DNA from: Macrotis lagotis
Lineage: Eukaryota; Chordata; Mammalia; Peramelemorphia; Peramelidae
Assembly: GCF_037893015.1 (NCBI RefSeq)
Contig: NC_133658.1
Coordinates: forward strand, 145,009,982-145,073,981
Direction: 5' to 3'
DNA length: 64,000 nucleotides
A program made the position numbers and the translations under genes. The notes under the pieces were generated by a model, which saw only the letters and a list, made by a program, of their open reading frames with translations, made no database searches and was not told the origin of the DNA. Position 1 is the stretch's first letter; the number at the start of each line of letters is the position of its first letter. Positions 10,806 to 22,679 of this stretch are shown here, in pieces.

Positions 10806-13154
10806 CTCCCCCAGAGACATTGGTACTCACTAACAAAAACAATCAATTCTTAAGATTCTCAAATATCTCAGAATTCCCTACTGGTGCTAGTGGTAATATC
10901 AATAATAATAGCAATGATAACAGCAATAACAATAATAGCATGCATTTACCTAGTTCTTTGAGTTTTCAAAGTATTTCATATACTTTATTAAAGCAGTTCT
11001 CAAAGTGTCTTTAGGAGTCCCTGAAGCCCTTTCAGTGATTTACAAGGTCAAAATACTTTACTTAACAATGCATATATTAAAACATTAAAACGTAAGAGTA
11101 TTTAATTTATAATCGAATAGCCACTGATAAACATCATGAGGGTATGCTGACAGATGATAACTTGAGTGTTAAATTTTCAATGTTAGCATTTACATATTGG
11201 AAATTAGTAGATAAATCAAGACTTGATTTATTGATTTGTTGATGATCTGAACTTAGGAAAGTAATGGAAAAATATTAATAATTCAAATTAAGGGCTAAAG
11301 GATGTCATAGATAATATGGGGGGGGTGGAGAGCTGTTGTTAAACATTTGTCAGAACTCCTCTGAATATAGCCCATATAAACAAAAGCTTTTGGGGTTCCC
11401 TACAATTTTAAAAAGTTTAAAGAAATTCTGAGACTCCACAGTTTAGGAACCATTGCTATATTTCATTTGATCTTCACAAATATTTGAGATAAGCACATTG
11501 GGTACTCTCTCTATATTATAGTCAAGGAAACTGAAAATCATGGAGTTTAATTGTCTTACCTGTGGCCACATAACAATAAATTGAGAATAGGATTTGAACT
11601 CAGGACTTTCCAACCTCTGTATTTAACTGTTTCCTCAAAACCCCAAACAACATGTTTCTTGCTTTATTTTTATAATTAATTGGGTAGGCTCTTGAGTTGT
11701 AGTAGTAAGAGCACTGAATAGGTTTGGAATCAAAAATCACTGGGTTTGACTTCTGGTTCTTAGCTGTGTGACTTTGAATAAATTATATTACTTCTCTGGG
11801 CCTCAGGTTTCTCATCTATAAAAAGGTTGGGCTAGGTGAATACCAATATTTGTGTAGAATAATAATGCCTGTAAAGCATTTACTTCTTAGGATTGATGTG
11901 GAAATCAAATGAGATAACTGTAAAACATTTTGCTTAATCCTTAAGATGCCCCATAAATGTCAATCATTAATACTACTGAGGCAAATATTAGCTGACTGAC
12001 CTCAGAACCAGAAAGGTCTGCATTCAAGTCCACCCTGACATTAGAGACCACATACAATCCACTGAATTTCTCAGTGCTTTTGGTTACTCTGGAGGACTAT
12101 AACGCTGCAGAGAGAAGGAACTGATTTATCTTGGTTGAGTTTCCTTAATCTGGAGTTTCCATATCAACAAAATCCTCAGTCCAGCCTCTCGTTCTATTCC
12201 TCTTATTATTTCTCAAGTCCCTTCCAGCTCTCAATTCTATCTTTTCTTATCAGTTTAAAGAGAAATTATTAAACCCCCAGAAAGATGATTTATTATATAA
12301 AAGGATTAAGAAAATTTTTTTGTTTTTTCTTTTCTTTCTTTTTCTGCTGGAGTAGGAACCTAGGGCCTACTCAAATCAGGCAGTTTTCAGGGTTTTTTTT
12401 AAACATCTGGAGGAAAAAATAGTGAATTTCTGCCACTAGGACAGAAAAATAGACATAGCATTAAAAAGCCCACATGTGATTATGAACAATATTTTGAGCG
12501 ATTTAACACTGCAAAGCAAAGAGGTCCAATGGGAGAGACCTGGACAGCTTATAAATATATTTTGAAAACCCACATAACAAAGAAAGAAATCAAACAGCAT
12601 ATTGGAAGAGCAAGGAAAAAGTCATATACCAAGAGGATTGCATAAGAATTGATGTTAAGATTGGGATTACTAAATGGAAAAACCCAGAAATTACAGTTCA
12701 AGGAACACATAATCAAGAATTGCTCCTGCATTTGTATTAAAACTTTTCTACATTTGAAGTGCCAAACTACTTTCTTGGGGGTCCTTTCCAAATAAAGTGT
12801 AGAGACCCTGACCATGCTAAATTCAGTGTGTCCATGTTCAGACATTTCTGAAAGAGAAGGCAATTATAGAATGATTACAAAGTACGATGAAGTCATGCTT
12901 ATGAGGTCTGTCTTATGGCTGAGAAGTGATCAAAGACCAATACTCCAAATGCCCATGTATCCAGAAACATATTCTCAAATTTCTACCAAGTACTAAACTA
13001 ACCTGTACCATTGGGCTCAACAACACACCTCATCACTATGCAAGTAACCAGTCAATGGGCAACAACAGGATAAAGTGGTGTGTCCTATTTTCATTTTAAA
13101 ACAAAAACAAACAAAAACAGGGTAATTAGCCAAGGAATTGACGATGATATATGA
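10806..13154 (+). other. IKBKB last intron, mostly diverged repeats
   Basis: MIR-like relics are visible at about 11455-11630 (minus) and 11690-11960 (plus). From about 12240 to 13150 the sequence is not recognised; open frames there lack any family resemblance I can name. Confidence 0.6.
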
Positions 13155-13440
13155 CTTTTTTTTTGGGGGGGGGGGGTTGAGTCTACCTATCCTACCCAGA
13201 CTAGAAGTGCAGGGACCACTCTTGAGAGGCATGAAAGCTTTAACCTTACTTGTCTGAGCCGAACCAGTTTGCCCCTCCTTAGGCAGCCTGGTGGCCCTTC
13301 ACTCTCAGGAGCTCACCATGTTAGTGCTACACTTTGTGTGGCCATCTGATCAGTTTTAGCCCTTAATGGAACTCATAACTCCCAAGTTCAAGTGACCCAC
13401 GAACTTTCCTCAACAGAGGGTACTATAGGCATGGACCTTC
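13155..13440 (-). pseudogene. 7SL (SRP) RNA retropseudogene
   Basis: Read on the minus strand it follows 7SL RNA from near the 5' domain to the 3' end. Recognisable pieces on the + strand are AACCAGTTTGCCCCTCCTTA, GGCAGCCTGGTGGCCC, GAGCTCACCATGTTAGTGC and CAAGTTCAAGTGACC, in the right order for antisense 7SL. It begins with a T8/G12 tract that corresponds to a degraded poly(A) tail. Substitutions are many, so it is old and not an SRP RNA gene. It lies in the last IKBKB intron. Confidence 0.75.
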
Positions 13441-14578
13441 ACAGCTATGAAATGCATTCCTTTAAAAATCTTCATCGTCGTGCAAAGTATCTTTAGAGAG
13501 AATAATTGCTTTGTGTGAGCACATTTTTTTCTAGGTGCTGTATCACAGTGTCTTAGAGAACTCAAAGCACCCTCTTTTTTTTAAATGATAAATATGTTAA
13601 TTTAAAAACTTAACACTGAGCATCAGTACAACTATCTAAACTTGCTTAGTAATTATTTGCATTTAAATTCATTTCAGTATATAACATATACCAATTTTTT
13701 GTTACTCCATCCAACTTGAAGCCTCTTTTGCTAAGGGTTAATATATTAGAGGATACTATCCTGAGGCAGAGAGCATGTATTTTGGCAGCAAGAACCTTCT
13801 CTACTCTGTTTTCCAATTTAATAATTAATAATTTATTAAGCACAATGATAAGACATTGGGATATAAAAAGAGGCAAAAGTGAAACCCTGCCATCAAGGAG
13901 CTTACAATCTAATAGCCTAACATAACTATCACTTAGTCCTCATATGAATTTTACCAAGTCATTTGGCCTCAGTTTCCTCATCTTGAAAATGATGGGATTG
14001 TTCAAAGCAGCCTCTAAGTTCTAAAGCTATGATCCTTGTGGGTTTGGCTCCTTTGCCTCCTATTTCATGTTTCATCAAACATCTTTCTTCTTTTCATGTT
14101 AAGCGCTGATCGTTTAGTCTTGGAGCAGCGGACCGTCCCTTAAGTTTACAACATATGGGTCTGTAGACCAACTAGCTACCTATTCCTCATTCTTGTGGCT
14201 ACAAAGTCTTTGCATTGACATTCAAGATTACCCAGATCTGAAGGACTGACATGCTTTTCTAAAGGCAATGCGTGGAGATTTTAGCTCATTATAAATGCAA
14301 TGTTTCCATGTTTGTATTAACTTCTGCCCTCAAAAGAATTTTTATATGAACCCACAGGCACTAATTTCATCACAGAATCATTGGAGTTTAAGGGAAGGAA
14401 ATCTTTGGCGTTTTTATTTTACATTGCTGTCATTTCCAAATAGTCTTATCTCCCTAATCACCCAATCTTCTCCCCCCATGAGTCTTCCCTTGTAACAAAG
14501 AACTATTAAGCAAACTTAGTGACCAACTAAGCCTGACAGTTAATGGAATATTTGGAATGGTTTTTTTTACTTCCTTTG
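13441..14578 (+). other. IKBKB last intron, no gene recognised
   Basis: Mostly unique-looking AT-rich sequence, with a MIR-like scrap near 13950-14030 (TTTGGCCTCAGTTTCCTCAT). No exon signature found. Confidence 0.6.
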
Positions 14579-14862
14579 AGATTTTCTTTTTCATTTCATT
14601 CAAGAATTATTTCACATCTTTAGAAAATAACTCTGGACACAACAACATACTTTTTGTCTTAATATCACCCAATATCACCCTGTATTTTTTCTTCTTCCCC
14701 CTCCCAGAGAGCTATTCCATATAGGAATATTTTTTGAAAGAAAAAGAGAAAGAAGGTAGAAACATCAAAATGAATCAATGCATGATCTGACAATCTATGG
14801 AGTATGCCATACCTGTATATTCTTCTTCAGTGCTGCAAAGGAGTCGGTAGACATATTCTTTC

Positions 14863-15017
14863 TTCCTTTTTTTTTTTTTGCAAGGCAAATGGGGTTAAGT
14901 GGCTTGCCCAAGGCCACACAGCTAAGTAATTATTAAGTGTCTGAGGCCTCATTTGAACTCAGGTACTCCTGACTCCAGGGCCGGTGCTCTATCCACTGTG
15001 CCATCCAGCTGTCCCCA
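14863..15017 (-). mobile_element. WSINE1-like SINE
   Basis: Minus-strand SINE between ACATATTCTTTC (14851-14862) and ACATAGTCTTTC (15018-15029), a target duplication with one mismatch. It has inserted into an L1-3'-UTR-like stretch (about 14580-15265). Confidence 0.92.
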
Positions 15018-15349
15018 ACATAGTCTTTCATACCTTTTCTTCAGTCCAGAGTTTATTCTTTATATTTTTACATTCATTTTCTTTTTTTTGTAAATTTTTT
15101 TCATTTTAAACTTAAATACAAAACAAGAAAAGGGAAAAAAGTACACAGCCAAACATAAAAGAGGATTCAATTAAAAAACAATGAATTTCTATTTCAAGAA
15201 AACATATATAATAAATACTATACATTGGTTTTTGCAATTAATTTTCAATGATTTTGTGATAGTTGATCTTTCTGTTTACATTATTATAATTGTGCATATT
15301 ATTTTCTTTGCTTACTTTACTTTACCATAGTTCATATAAATTTTCTATA

Positions 15350-15590
15350 ATGACAATAATTATAGCTAACATTTATATGTCATTCACTATGTGCCAGAAG
15401 CTTTACAATTACTATCTCATTCAATCTTCACAACATCTCTGGGAGGTAAGTGCTATATTATCCACATTTTACAGATGAGAAAACTGAGGCAAATACAGGG
15501 TAAGTGATTTGCACAGTCATGCAGCTAGTAAAAGCACATCTGAACTTAGGTGACTCCAAGCCAGATACTCTATCCAACCATCTGCCTAGC
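15350..15590 (-). mobile_element. MIR/THER-type SINE relic
   Basis: Minus-strand MIR core with CCACATTTTACAGATGAGAAAACTGAGG, followed by an AAT-rich tract to 15680. Confidence 0.75.
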
Positions 15591-16287
15591 TTCTTTGTAT
15601 GCATTATATTCATACTATTACTATTATTATTATTAATGGTAGTAGTAGTAGTATTGATAATAATAATAATAACAATATGTTGGAGAATATTGTTCTCAAA
15701 CAAAGAATGGATTGATTAATAGGGAATCTGGGGCAGGCACCACACCAGTGTCTTCTTCTAAAAACAAGTTTTACAGAGTTTGGCAGCTATGAAGGGACAA
15801 AAACATTAGTGTACTCTATTAATTAACCCATTCGACATGAAAACATTGACATGCCTGTCCTCTAAGTTAGGCACTGTACTTGGGAAGAACAGAAACAAAG
15901 GAGACCATACAATGTGTGAATTTAAAGTGGGAGGCTCAATGTGGGAAAAATGGGGTCATAGAATTTTAGGTTTAGAGATGGAAGGGGACCTTAGGGATCA
16001 TCTCCTCCTACCTTCCCCCCTTCATTTTACAAGCAAGAAAACAGAGGCCCTGAGGGTCAGGTGACTTTGTGGCAGGAGAGGAACCAAGGTTTTCTGACTC
16101 CAGAACTGCTACTCAAACATTTTCATCAAGACAAATGCATTTTTTATGCTTCCCTCATTATTATTTCCATGGCTTCATACAACTCCAAAAGTGTAAGAAG
16201 TAACACTTTCTTTCAGTAAAGCATAAATAAGTGCTCTGTACTAAAAACAATTACCCTAAAATTCAGCTTCATCATAATCAAATCTTA

Positions 16288-16482
16288 AGATTCAGGACCT
16301 GGAGTTCAGGAAGACTCATCTTTGTGAGTTCAAATTCAGTCTCAGACACTCATTCGCTGTGTGACCCTGATCACCTCAGTTTCCTCATCTGTAAAATGAT
16401 CTGGGGAAGGAAATGGCAAACCCCTCCAGTATCTTTACCAAGAAAACTCCAAATGAAGTCATAAAGTCACTCATGACTAAAA
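16288..16482 (+). mobile_element. SINE relic with RTE-like 3' module
   Basis: Plus-strand SINE body (CAGTCTCAGACACTCATTCG, CAGTTTCCTCATCTGTAAAATG) followed by CCAGTATCTTTACCAAGAAAAC, 200 bases upstream of the last IKBKB exon. Confidence 0.7.
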
Positions 16483-16694
16483 TTAATGTAAGCTGTTCCT
16501 ATCTAATTCAACATGAATCACTTAAATTAGATTTTTTTAATTTGAAGACAGCATCCAAAGCATACTTTATAATAATCAGGATATAACAATTAGGTGACTT
16601 ATTTTTACTGCTAAAATTGGACTATTTTCCTGATATTGAAAAATTAGGTCTTCTGGTGGTGACTGTCTTTGTAACCTTCCTGTTTGTCTTCCAG

Positions 16695-16763
16695 ACCCTG
16701 GACTGGACCTGGTTACATTCTGAAGATGGAGAACAGAACAGTCTGGAGCAGACACAGATCTGA
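16695..16763 (+). CDS. IKBKB: IKBKB last coding exon with NEMO-binding motif and stop
   Basis: The exon begins after the acceptor TTGTCTTCCAG. Twenty-two codons and a TGA (16761-16763) encode TLDWTWLHSEDGEQNSLEQ plus three residues. LDWTWL is the NEMO-binding domain, the short hydrophobic peptide that docks IKK-beta onto NEMO/IKKgamma; human IKK-alpha and IKK-beta have LDWSWL. The Ser-to-Thr change is conservative and the two tryptophans and the Asp are kept. The acidic stretch and the C-terminal SLEQ are also recognisable. The tail ends TQI rather than the human AS. Confidence 0.96.
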   Translation, partial: TLDWTWLHSEDGEQNSLEQTQI

Positions 16764-17912
16764 ACCCCTAAGGTTTCTTGGGTGGACTTAACTGAGTGAT
16801 GCTGCTGAGGGATGCCATTTTCTGGGACTTTTCTGACCCAAACCAAGAGGGCTATCTGGATGAGAAGCTTACTTTCCCTTGCAGTGGTGACACAGGTTTA
16901 AACTGAAGCTGTGGGCCCAACAGGGAGAGTTGAAAGACCCTCATGAAGGAGGCCATGCCAAAGTGAAATTGTTCTGAAGCCTTACCATGAGTTTTCAAGC
17001 CTATGAGGCCATAAATGATCCTGTTTGTACCCAGGGAAGAGGCTTCCGTGTGTGGGTGCCTCCACAGACCACGGAAGGCTTGGCTGCCTTCTGGATTCAT
17101 GCAGCCCCTTTGGGGCAGAGGATAGGATTGTTCATCTTTTCTTGACCTCCTGGAGACTGCCTGTCCCAATCCTACCTGTTCCACACACACAGGACCAGGA
17201 ATGTGCTGATCCCAACTCTGACAGCTCCTGAGAGATTGCTAAATTTCCAGCATGAACATTTATGTCTCAGAAATTGGCATTTGCTCCAGTCGGGGCTTGA
17301 TTATTGTCCTGCTGATTCTCTAGACTTAAGAAAGTGTTAATAATGCAGATGAACTTGCAAAGTGTGAATGTATACTCCCCAGCCCATCCCCCGGTCCTGT
17401 TCTTCATCGTTGACCAGCACTGCCCTGACCTGAGTCACTCTTCTATGTATTCTTCTCCAGGCTAAAAGCTCTGTGTTCCATCTGGACTCACACACATCTT
17501 GGCACTTTGGAAGGAAACCTTCCCCTTCATTTCCTCATTCTCTACCACTGAGTTGCCCATATTAACTTATGCCTGACCCCCCACTTTGCCCATCCCCTGC
17601 CCAGCCTTTACCAACCCTCAGGCCTAAGCATACCAAAGCGGTGCTCCTACCATCCTCTTTTCAGCTTAGTCTTGGTTTACTATAAATTGGAAACTTAGAA
17701 GAAGCCCCATTTGAAAACTGGATTTCCCAGGACCCATGCTATGAAACTGAAGCAGGCCAACATAAAACAGGAGCAATCATAACTTCCACCAAAATACTTC
17801 ATGGTGGAAATAATTAGTTCAGATAGAAGCCTACTAGTTAGTGTTGGAGTGAGAGCTCTCAGCAGGCATGCTTTTTCCCCAAGTGCAAAAATGAATATAG
17901 TTCTGGAAAGAA

Positions 17913-17918
17913 ATTAAA
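17913..17918 (+). terminator. IKBKB: candidate proximal poly(A) signal ATTAAA
   Basis: ATTAAA in the context GAAATTAAAGTTGCTT, 1.15 kb after the IKBKB stop. It would give a slightly shorter 3' UTR than the distal signal. No transcript evidence is available from sequence alone. Confidence 0.45.
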
Positions 17919-18038
17919 GTTGCTTATGACTTACCAGGCTGCTGGTCAACCCTCCCTAATCCATCCACCTTTGTTTACTGAATGTGTTTGTAAATATGGC
18001 TGTCTGCCTTAACTTCTTTTACCTAATCTGGAAAAATA

Positions 18039-18044
18039 ATTAAA
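18039..18044 (+). terminator. IKBKB: candidate distal poly(A) signal ATTAAA
   Basis: ATTAAA is followed 20-30 bases later by a T/GT-rich element (CTGTACTGTGTTTATC), the usual downstream arrangement for cleavage. Repeat-derived sequence resumes beyond it, so this is the preferred end of IKBKB. Confidence 0.55.
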
Positions 18045-18066
18045 TTGATTGATTTTTCTAAATTCT

Positions 18067-20387
18067 GTACTGTGTTTATCATTCAAATACCTGAAGTTGT
18101 ACATTCTTATAGTTATCATAAAGTTAAGATCTCTAAACTTAGCAAGGCTCCATATATAAAATACTAACATAAAAAACTGGGTTATACATCCTTTATCAGG
18201 TCCAGGAGTTATATTTACTCCCTAATTCTTCTTGTCTTCTTTATAATGATATAAAATTAGGTTATATAGATTTCAAGACCAAATTCATATAATGTTCTTC
18301 ATGCTCCTCCTCATTATCACTATTATTGATTATTTACTATTTACCATTGGTGCTATAGCACTGATCCAAAAACAGTGTTTTGAAGGAAGCAAAAAGGGAT
18401 AAGACCCAGTCCCTGACTTGTGGGAATTTATAATCTATCTTGAAGGTACATGGGCACATATGTCCAATTAAAAAAAATAACAATGATTTAAATCTTGAAT
18501 AAGATGTAGCTGCTATAGGAGCTCCTGCTAGCTGTGTATCTCAGCAAAGGCTTTATGAAGGAGATGATATTGAAAATAGGGCTGAACAAGATGCACAAAG
18601 ATAGAGCAGGAGTCAGGAATACTTGAATTCAAATTTGGCCTGTCATTTACTAGCTATGAGACCCTAGGCAAGTCACTTAACCCTGTTGGCCTGTTTCCTT
18701 CCATAACAAGTAAATCAGTTTTACTGAGACTGGAAAGGTAGGTTGGGGTCATATTATGTTTAGCCTTGAATGCCGACAAGTCTAAATTTGATATTATAAG
18801 CATAGTGACTGAGGAAGGAAGTGACTATTACAAGTACTGTTTCAGAAAGTTAATTGTTATGTGTAGCAGAGAATGGAGGCTATTTCAATAATCCAAGCTT
18901 GAGTTAATAAAGGCCTGCTTTAGGATGTGGCTAGTGAGAAAGGGATAATGCTAGAGACATGAACATCTGAGTAATAAAATTTAAAATGGAAGTAATCTGT
19001 TCCTTTGGTTCTGATGAAACCAAGTTAACGGTAATCCCAATTTGTTCCTTCCTTTTATATATCTACATTTTTTTCCTTGAAAGTTTTCTACTTTCCAAAA
19101 CTCAAGCCCAAGACTATCTTCTCTAAAGAGTCATCCCATATAAAAGAAGGAGTAAGATGAATTCATCACCAAACTTGGGGCTTTTCCCTTCACTACTGGG
19201 AAAATTCCCAATTTCTTTTTAATGGGAAACCATTATTATGCAATCTATCCTGGTTTTCATCAGGAGGTAGGTTCATAAAGGATCAGGATTGTATTTCACA
19301 GCAATGGGGGAGCCGGGGAGAGTTGAGGTGTTCCGTTAGCTGGATAATGGTGAACTCAATTTGACCTTGAGACTGCTGAGCAACCTCCTCATGACCTTCC
19401 CTTCCCTCCCTCCTCCAGCCGGCAGAAGATAAAGGATTCCTGCCACCGATCCTCTGAGTTGGCTGGGCCCCAGCATCTCATTCTCATGCAACACATGAGC
19501 CAGCCTGCCTTCAACTCTTCCCCTCGGCACACTTAGGACTGTTACTTCATCACAATTCTCAATGCCTTTTCCTTACCCCACCTTCCTCTCTGCCCCATTC
19601 CTGGGCAAAGGCCTAGGGCCCCGTCAATGTGCCATTCTTGGTTAACTTGGCTCAACCTAATATTCATTTGTTTTACAATGAACCATTACTGCTTTTTGGA
19701 TGGATTTGGAATAAGGGGAAAAGAGAGGCCTCTTCTCTGTAAAGGGAATAATCACATTTGCAATGCTTGCTTACAGGGTTCTCTTCATAATGAAGAGAGA
19801 GCTGTAAGATATAAGTGATTATTTCTAGCTTGGTAGGCCAGGTGAAAGTTGCCACTCGTCTGATATAAGCTTCAAGAACTCAGGATCAATGATGGGAAAG
19901 AGAAGATATAAGAGGCGGGATGTTGTAGAAGGTGACTATAATATGAAAATAAAAGGGATCAATGAAACTTTAAAAAATGGTTATCGCCTCCATGCCACGA
20001 ATTGAACTAAGCTTTTAATGGATGATAGACATTCAGTGCCATGGAGAAGACAGCAAAAAAAAAAAAAAAATGGTTCTGCATTATTCCAGCTTACTGATTT
20101 GACCATTCCTAAGGACTTTTTTCCTCCTTTGTTTTCAATTTAAGCAAAGAGGCTTTAAAAAATATATTTATTTGAGGTCTGACAATAATCCTGTGATACA
20201 GGCACTATTAGCCCCATTTTACTGAAGAGAAACTGAGACTCAGTTACTCAAGCTCACAGATCCAGTGAGTATTAGAGGCAGAATTCAAACCCAGATTTTC
20301 ATGGGTCCAATCTGTCACTCTCCTAGTATACTATGCTAAATTAGGTCCATGTTAAATTAGGAAACACATAATTAATAAAATTACCTT
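18067..20387 (+). other. intergenic region downstream of IKBKB
   Basis: Contains an ancient unclassified interspersed repeat (about 18540-18960, with CTGAACAAGATG and GGAGGCTATTTCAATAATCCAAG), then a less repetitive GC-richer island (19180-19640), and a MIR-like relic at 20165-20340. No gene is supported. Confidence 0.6.
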
Positions 20388-20388
20388 A

Positions 20389-20523
20389 GGGGGCAGCTAG
20401 TGGATAGAGCATTGGCCCTGGAGTCAGGGGACTTGAGTTCAAATCCAGCCTCAGACACTTAATTGCCTAGGTGTGTGACTTTGGGCAAGTCACTTAACCC
20501 CTTTTGCAAAGGCAAAAAAAAAA
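20389..20523 (+). mobile_element. WSINE1-like SINE
   Basis: Plus-strand copy with deletions in the head and body and an A9 tail. Confidence 0.88.
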
Positions 20524-21240
20524 TGAATTGTCTAAAGGACAGATTTTTTTCCCCTCAAGTATTTATTATGGGATGTCCATTCTCTGAGCAGAGTAGTACT
20601 TGTAGGTCACACAAATAAAGATACCCACCAAAAACAGCAGACTTCAGATAGGCTGACATCCTGCCCTTCCCAATTTTATGGGCTTCACTGGCAACTTTTT
20701 ACTATAGCTTTAGAATTTCATGTAAATGACAGTATTTTGCAAATGCTCATTTATCATGGACTTGATTTCATAAAAAGTAGAGACCCAAACTTGAACTCAA
20801 GAAGACCTAAGCAGTCATATGATCCTAGCCCCTAACTTCTCTATGCTGATATTTAACCTCAATTTCCTCAACTATAAAATAGAAATAATTGTATATACCT
20901 CACAGGATTCTGCTAAGGTTAAAAAAAGGTAATGTATATAAAATGTTTGCTAACTTGAAAGTCATATAATTGTCAGCTATTATTATTATTATTATTAATT
21001 ATTATTACTAAATGATCAGAAAAATTTAACAGGGAAAGAAACTTTATTTAGCTAGGTGGCATAGTAGATGGAGCTCAGGCTGTGTGATCCTGGATAAGTC
21101 ACTTAATTTCTATTTGCCTCAGTTTACTTACCTGTAAAAATAGGGATAATAAGAACGCTTTCTTCCCAAGATTGTTATGAGGATTAAATGAGATCATAAT
21201 TGTAAAGAACTTACCATAGTGCCTGACACATAATAGGTAT

Positions 21241-21475
21241 TTTTTTGTTGTGTCCGACTCTTTGTGACCCCCATTTGGGGTTTTCATAGCAAAGATACTA
21301 GAGTACCATTTTCCTCTCCAGGCTCATTTTATTGTGAAGGAAATTGAGATAAAGAGGGTAAAATGATTTGCCCAGGGCCACACAGTGAGTAAGTTTCCAA
21401 GGCTGAATTTGAAGTTGGGTCTTCCTGACTCCAGGCCCAGCACTCTATCCACTGTGCCACCTAGATGCCTTTAGC
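21241..21475 (-). mobile_element. SINE with RTE-like 3' module
   Basis: Minus strand. Begins GTTGTGTCCGACTCTTTGTG and GGGGTTTTCATAGCAAAGATAC, then a tRNA-SINE body ending CTGTGCCACCTAG. The TCCGACTCTTTGTGACCCC module resembles RTE-mobilised SINE 3' ends. Confidence 0.75.
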
Positions 21476-22142
21476 CACCTGCTGCCTTAGTAGGTACTTA
21501 ATAAATGTTTATTCCCTTGCTTTCTATGCTGCGTAGACTGTGGGGAAGTGGAAGAAAGGGGAATGTGAGAACAAAGTAAAAAAATGTTCTAGTCAAAAGG
21601 GGCTAGAAAGTGAAGGGAGAGAATCTGTTAAAAAATCACAGCCAGGGAGCATTTGGCTCAGGGGACCAGTGTTGGATACCCAAGGACTCCTTGGACTCCA
21701 AGATCCTCTTTCCAGTTCTCTCATTTGATGAATTCATTAGATATGTGACACAATAACATTCAATTCAATAATAATAGCAATCTCCTTCCCTCCCACCCCC
21801 CAGAAAAACCCAAGAGCAATTACTAAGCATTTTTACCTGCATGGTACTATTGGAAACAGAAGCTGTCCCTGACTTTGTGGAGCATTTTACTACTATTGTT
21901 GTACCTTTACATCTATGATATATATATATATTTGACCATAGAGTAATGAAGAAGGTCTTCCTGACCTGGGTTCAAACTCTTATTAGAGTCCTATTGCTGT
22001 AGGACCCTGGTCAAGTAACTTAACCTCCCTGAGAGTCCATTCCACATCTGAAAAATGCAAACTTTGAACCAGATAAACTAAAGTTTTGGAGTTCCTCAGC
22101 TTGAGGATCAGATGAAAATCCAGAGAATAATAAATGCAACTA

Positions 22143-22345
22143 AGTAGTACAGTGGACAGAATACTGGCCCTAGAGTCAGGAAGACTCACTCATCTTCCTG
22201 AGTTCAGATCCAGATTCAGACATGTACTTGCTGTGTGACCCTGGGCAAATCACCTAACCTTGTTTGCCTCAGTTTCCTCTTCTGTAAATGACCAGGAGAA
22301 AGAAATAGTGAACCAATTCTGGTAACTTTGCCAAAATGTGGTCAA
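22143..22345 (+). mobile_element. SINE relic with RTE-like 3' module
   Basis: Plus-strand relic: GGCCCTAGAGTCAGGAAGAC, TGTGTGACCCTGGGCAAATC, CAGTTTCCTCTTCTGTAAATG. Confidence 0.75.
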
Positions 22346-22357
22346 GAAGAGTCTCAT

Positions 22358-22517
22358 AGGGGTGGCTAGGTGGCGCAGTGGATAAAGCACCGGCCCTGGA
22401 GTCAGGAGTACCTGAGTTCAAATCTAGTCTCAGACACTTAATAATTACCTAGCTGTGTGGCCTTGGGCCAAAACACTAACCATTTGCCTTGCAAAAACCT
22501 AAAAAAAAAAAAAAAAA
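22358..22517 (+). mobile_element. WSINE1-like SINE
   Basis: Plus-strand copy with an A-rich tail, flanked by AAGAGTCTCAT at 22347-22357 and 22518-22528. It was inserted at the 3' end of an older SINE. Confidence 0.94.
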
Positions 22518-22679
22518 AAGAGTCTCATGACTGAAATAACTGGACAAGGACAAAATATGACAGAAAAGGAAACTATCAATGGGGTCACAAAGGATCAAAC
22601 ATGACCAAAATATTATAGGAAAGGAGCATTCATAGTGCCCCTTAGATCTTAGGAAGAAGGACATTATCAATGGGTAGAA

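Larger units (their letters stand above)
1..18066 (+). other. IKBKB: IKBKB gene, 3' portion (introns, last three coding exons, 3' UTR)
   Basis: This is the 3' part of the gene for IKK-beta, the catalytic kinase subunit that with IKK-alpha and NEMO phosphorylates I-kappaB and releases NF-kappaB in the cytoplasm. The kinase, ubiquitin-like and dimerisation domains are encoded upstream of the window. Three exons are recognised by translation and phase: they join without a frame break (phase 2 at the first junction, phase 0 at the second) and give about 91 C-terminal residues similar to mammalian IKK-beta, ending in the NEMO-binding motif. Its position directly upstream of POLB on the same strand matches the conserved mammalian order and supports the assignment. 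The two large introns are filled with SINE, L1 and MIR relics. Confidence 0.95.
16764..18066 (+). other. IKBKB: IKBKB 3' UTR
   Basis: About 1.3 kb after the stop is free of recognisable SINE or L1 copies, unlike the sequence on either side, and is moderately GC-rich in its first kilobase. This agrees with a retained 3' UTR of the length seen for mammalian IKBKB. The end is set by ATTAAA motifs near 17913 and 18039 followed by a T/GT-rich stretch; the true cleavage site is inferred. Antisense open frames here look like chance. Confidence 0.75.

Noticed and set aside
12549-12996. Possible processed pseudogene in the last IKBKB intron
   Set aside because: Frames are short, no protein family could be recognised and there is no poly(A) tail or target duplication.
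16852-17190. Overlapping antisense and sense frames after the IKBKB stop
   Set aside because: They lie in the 3' UTR, with no homology or splice sites to suggest a gene.
19336-19530. A 64-codon minus-strand frame in the GC-richer island
   Set aside because: No recognisable family and no flanking exon signals; the length is within chance for GC-rich DNA.
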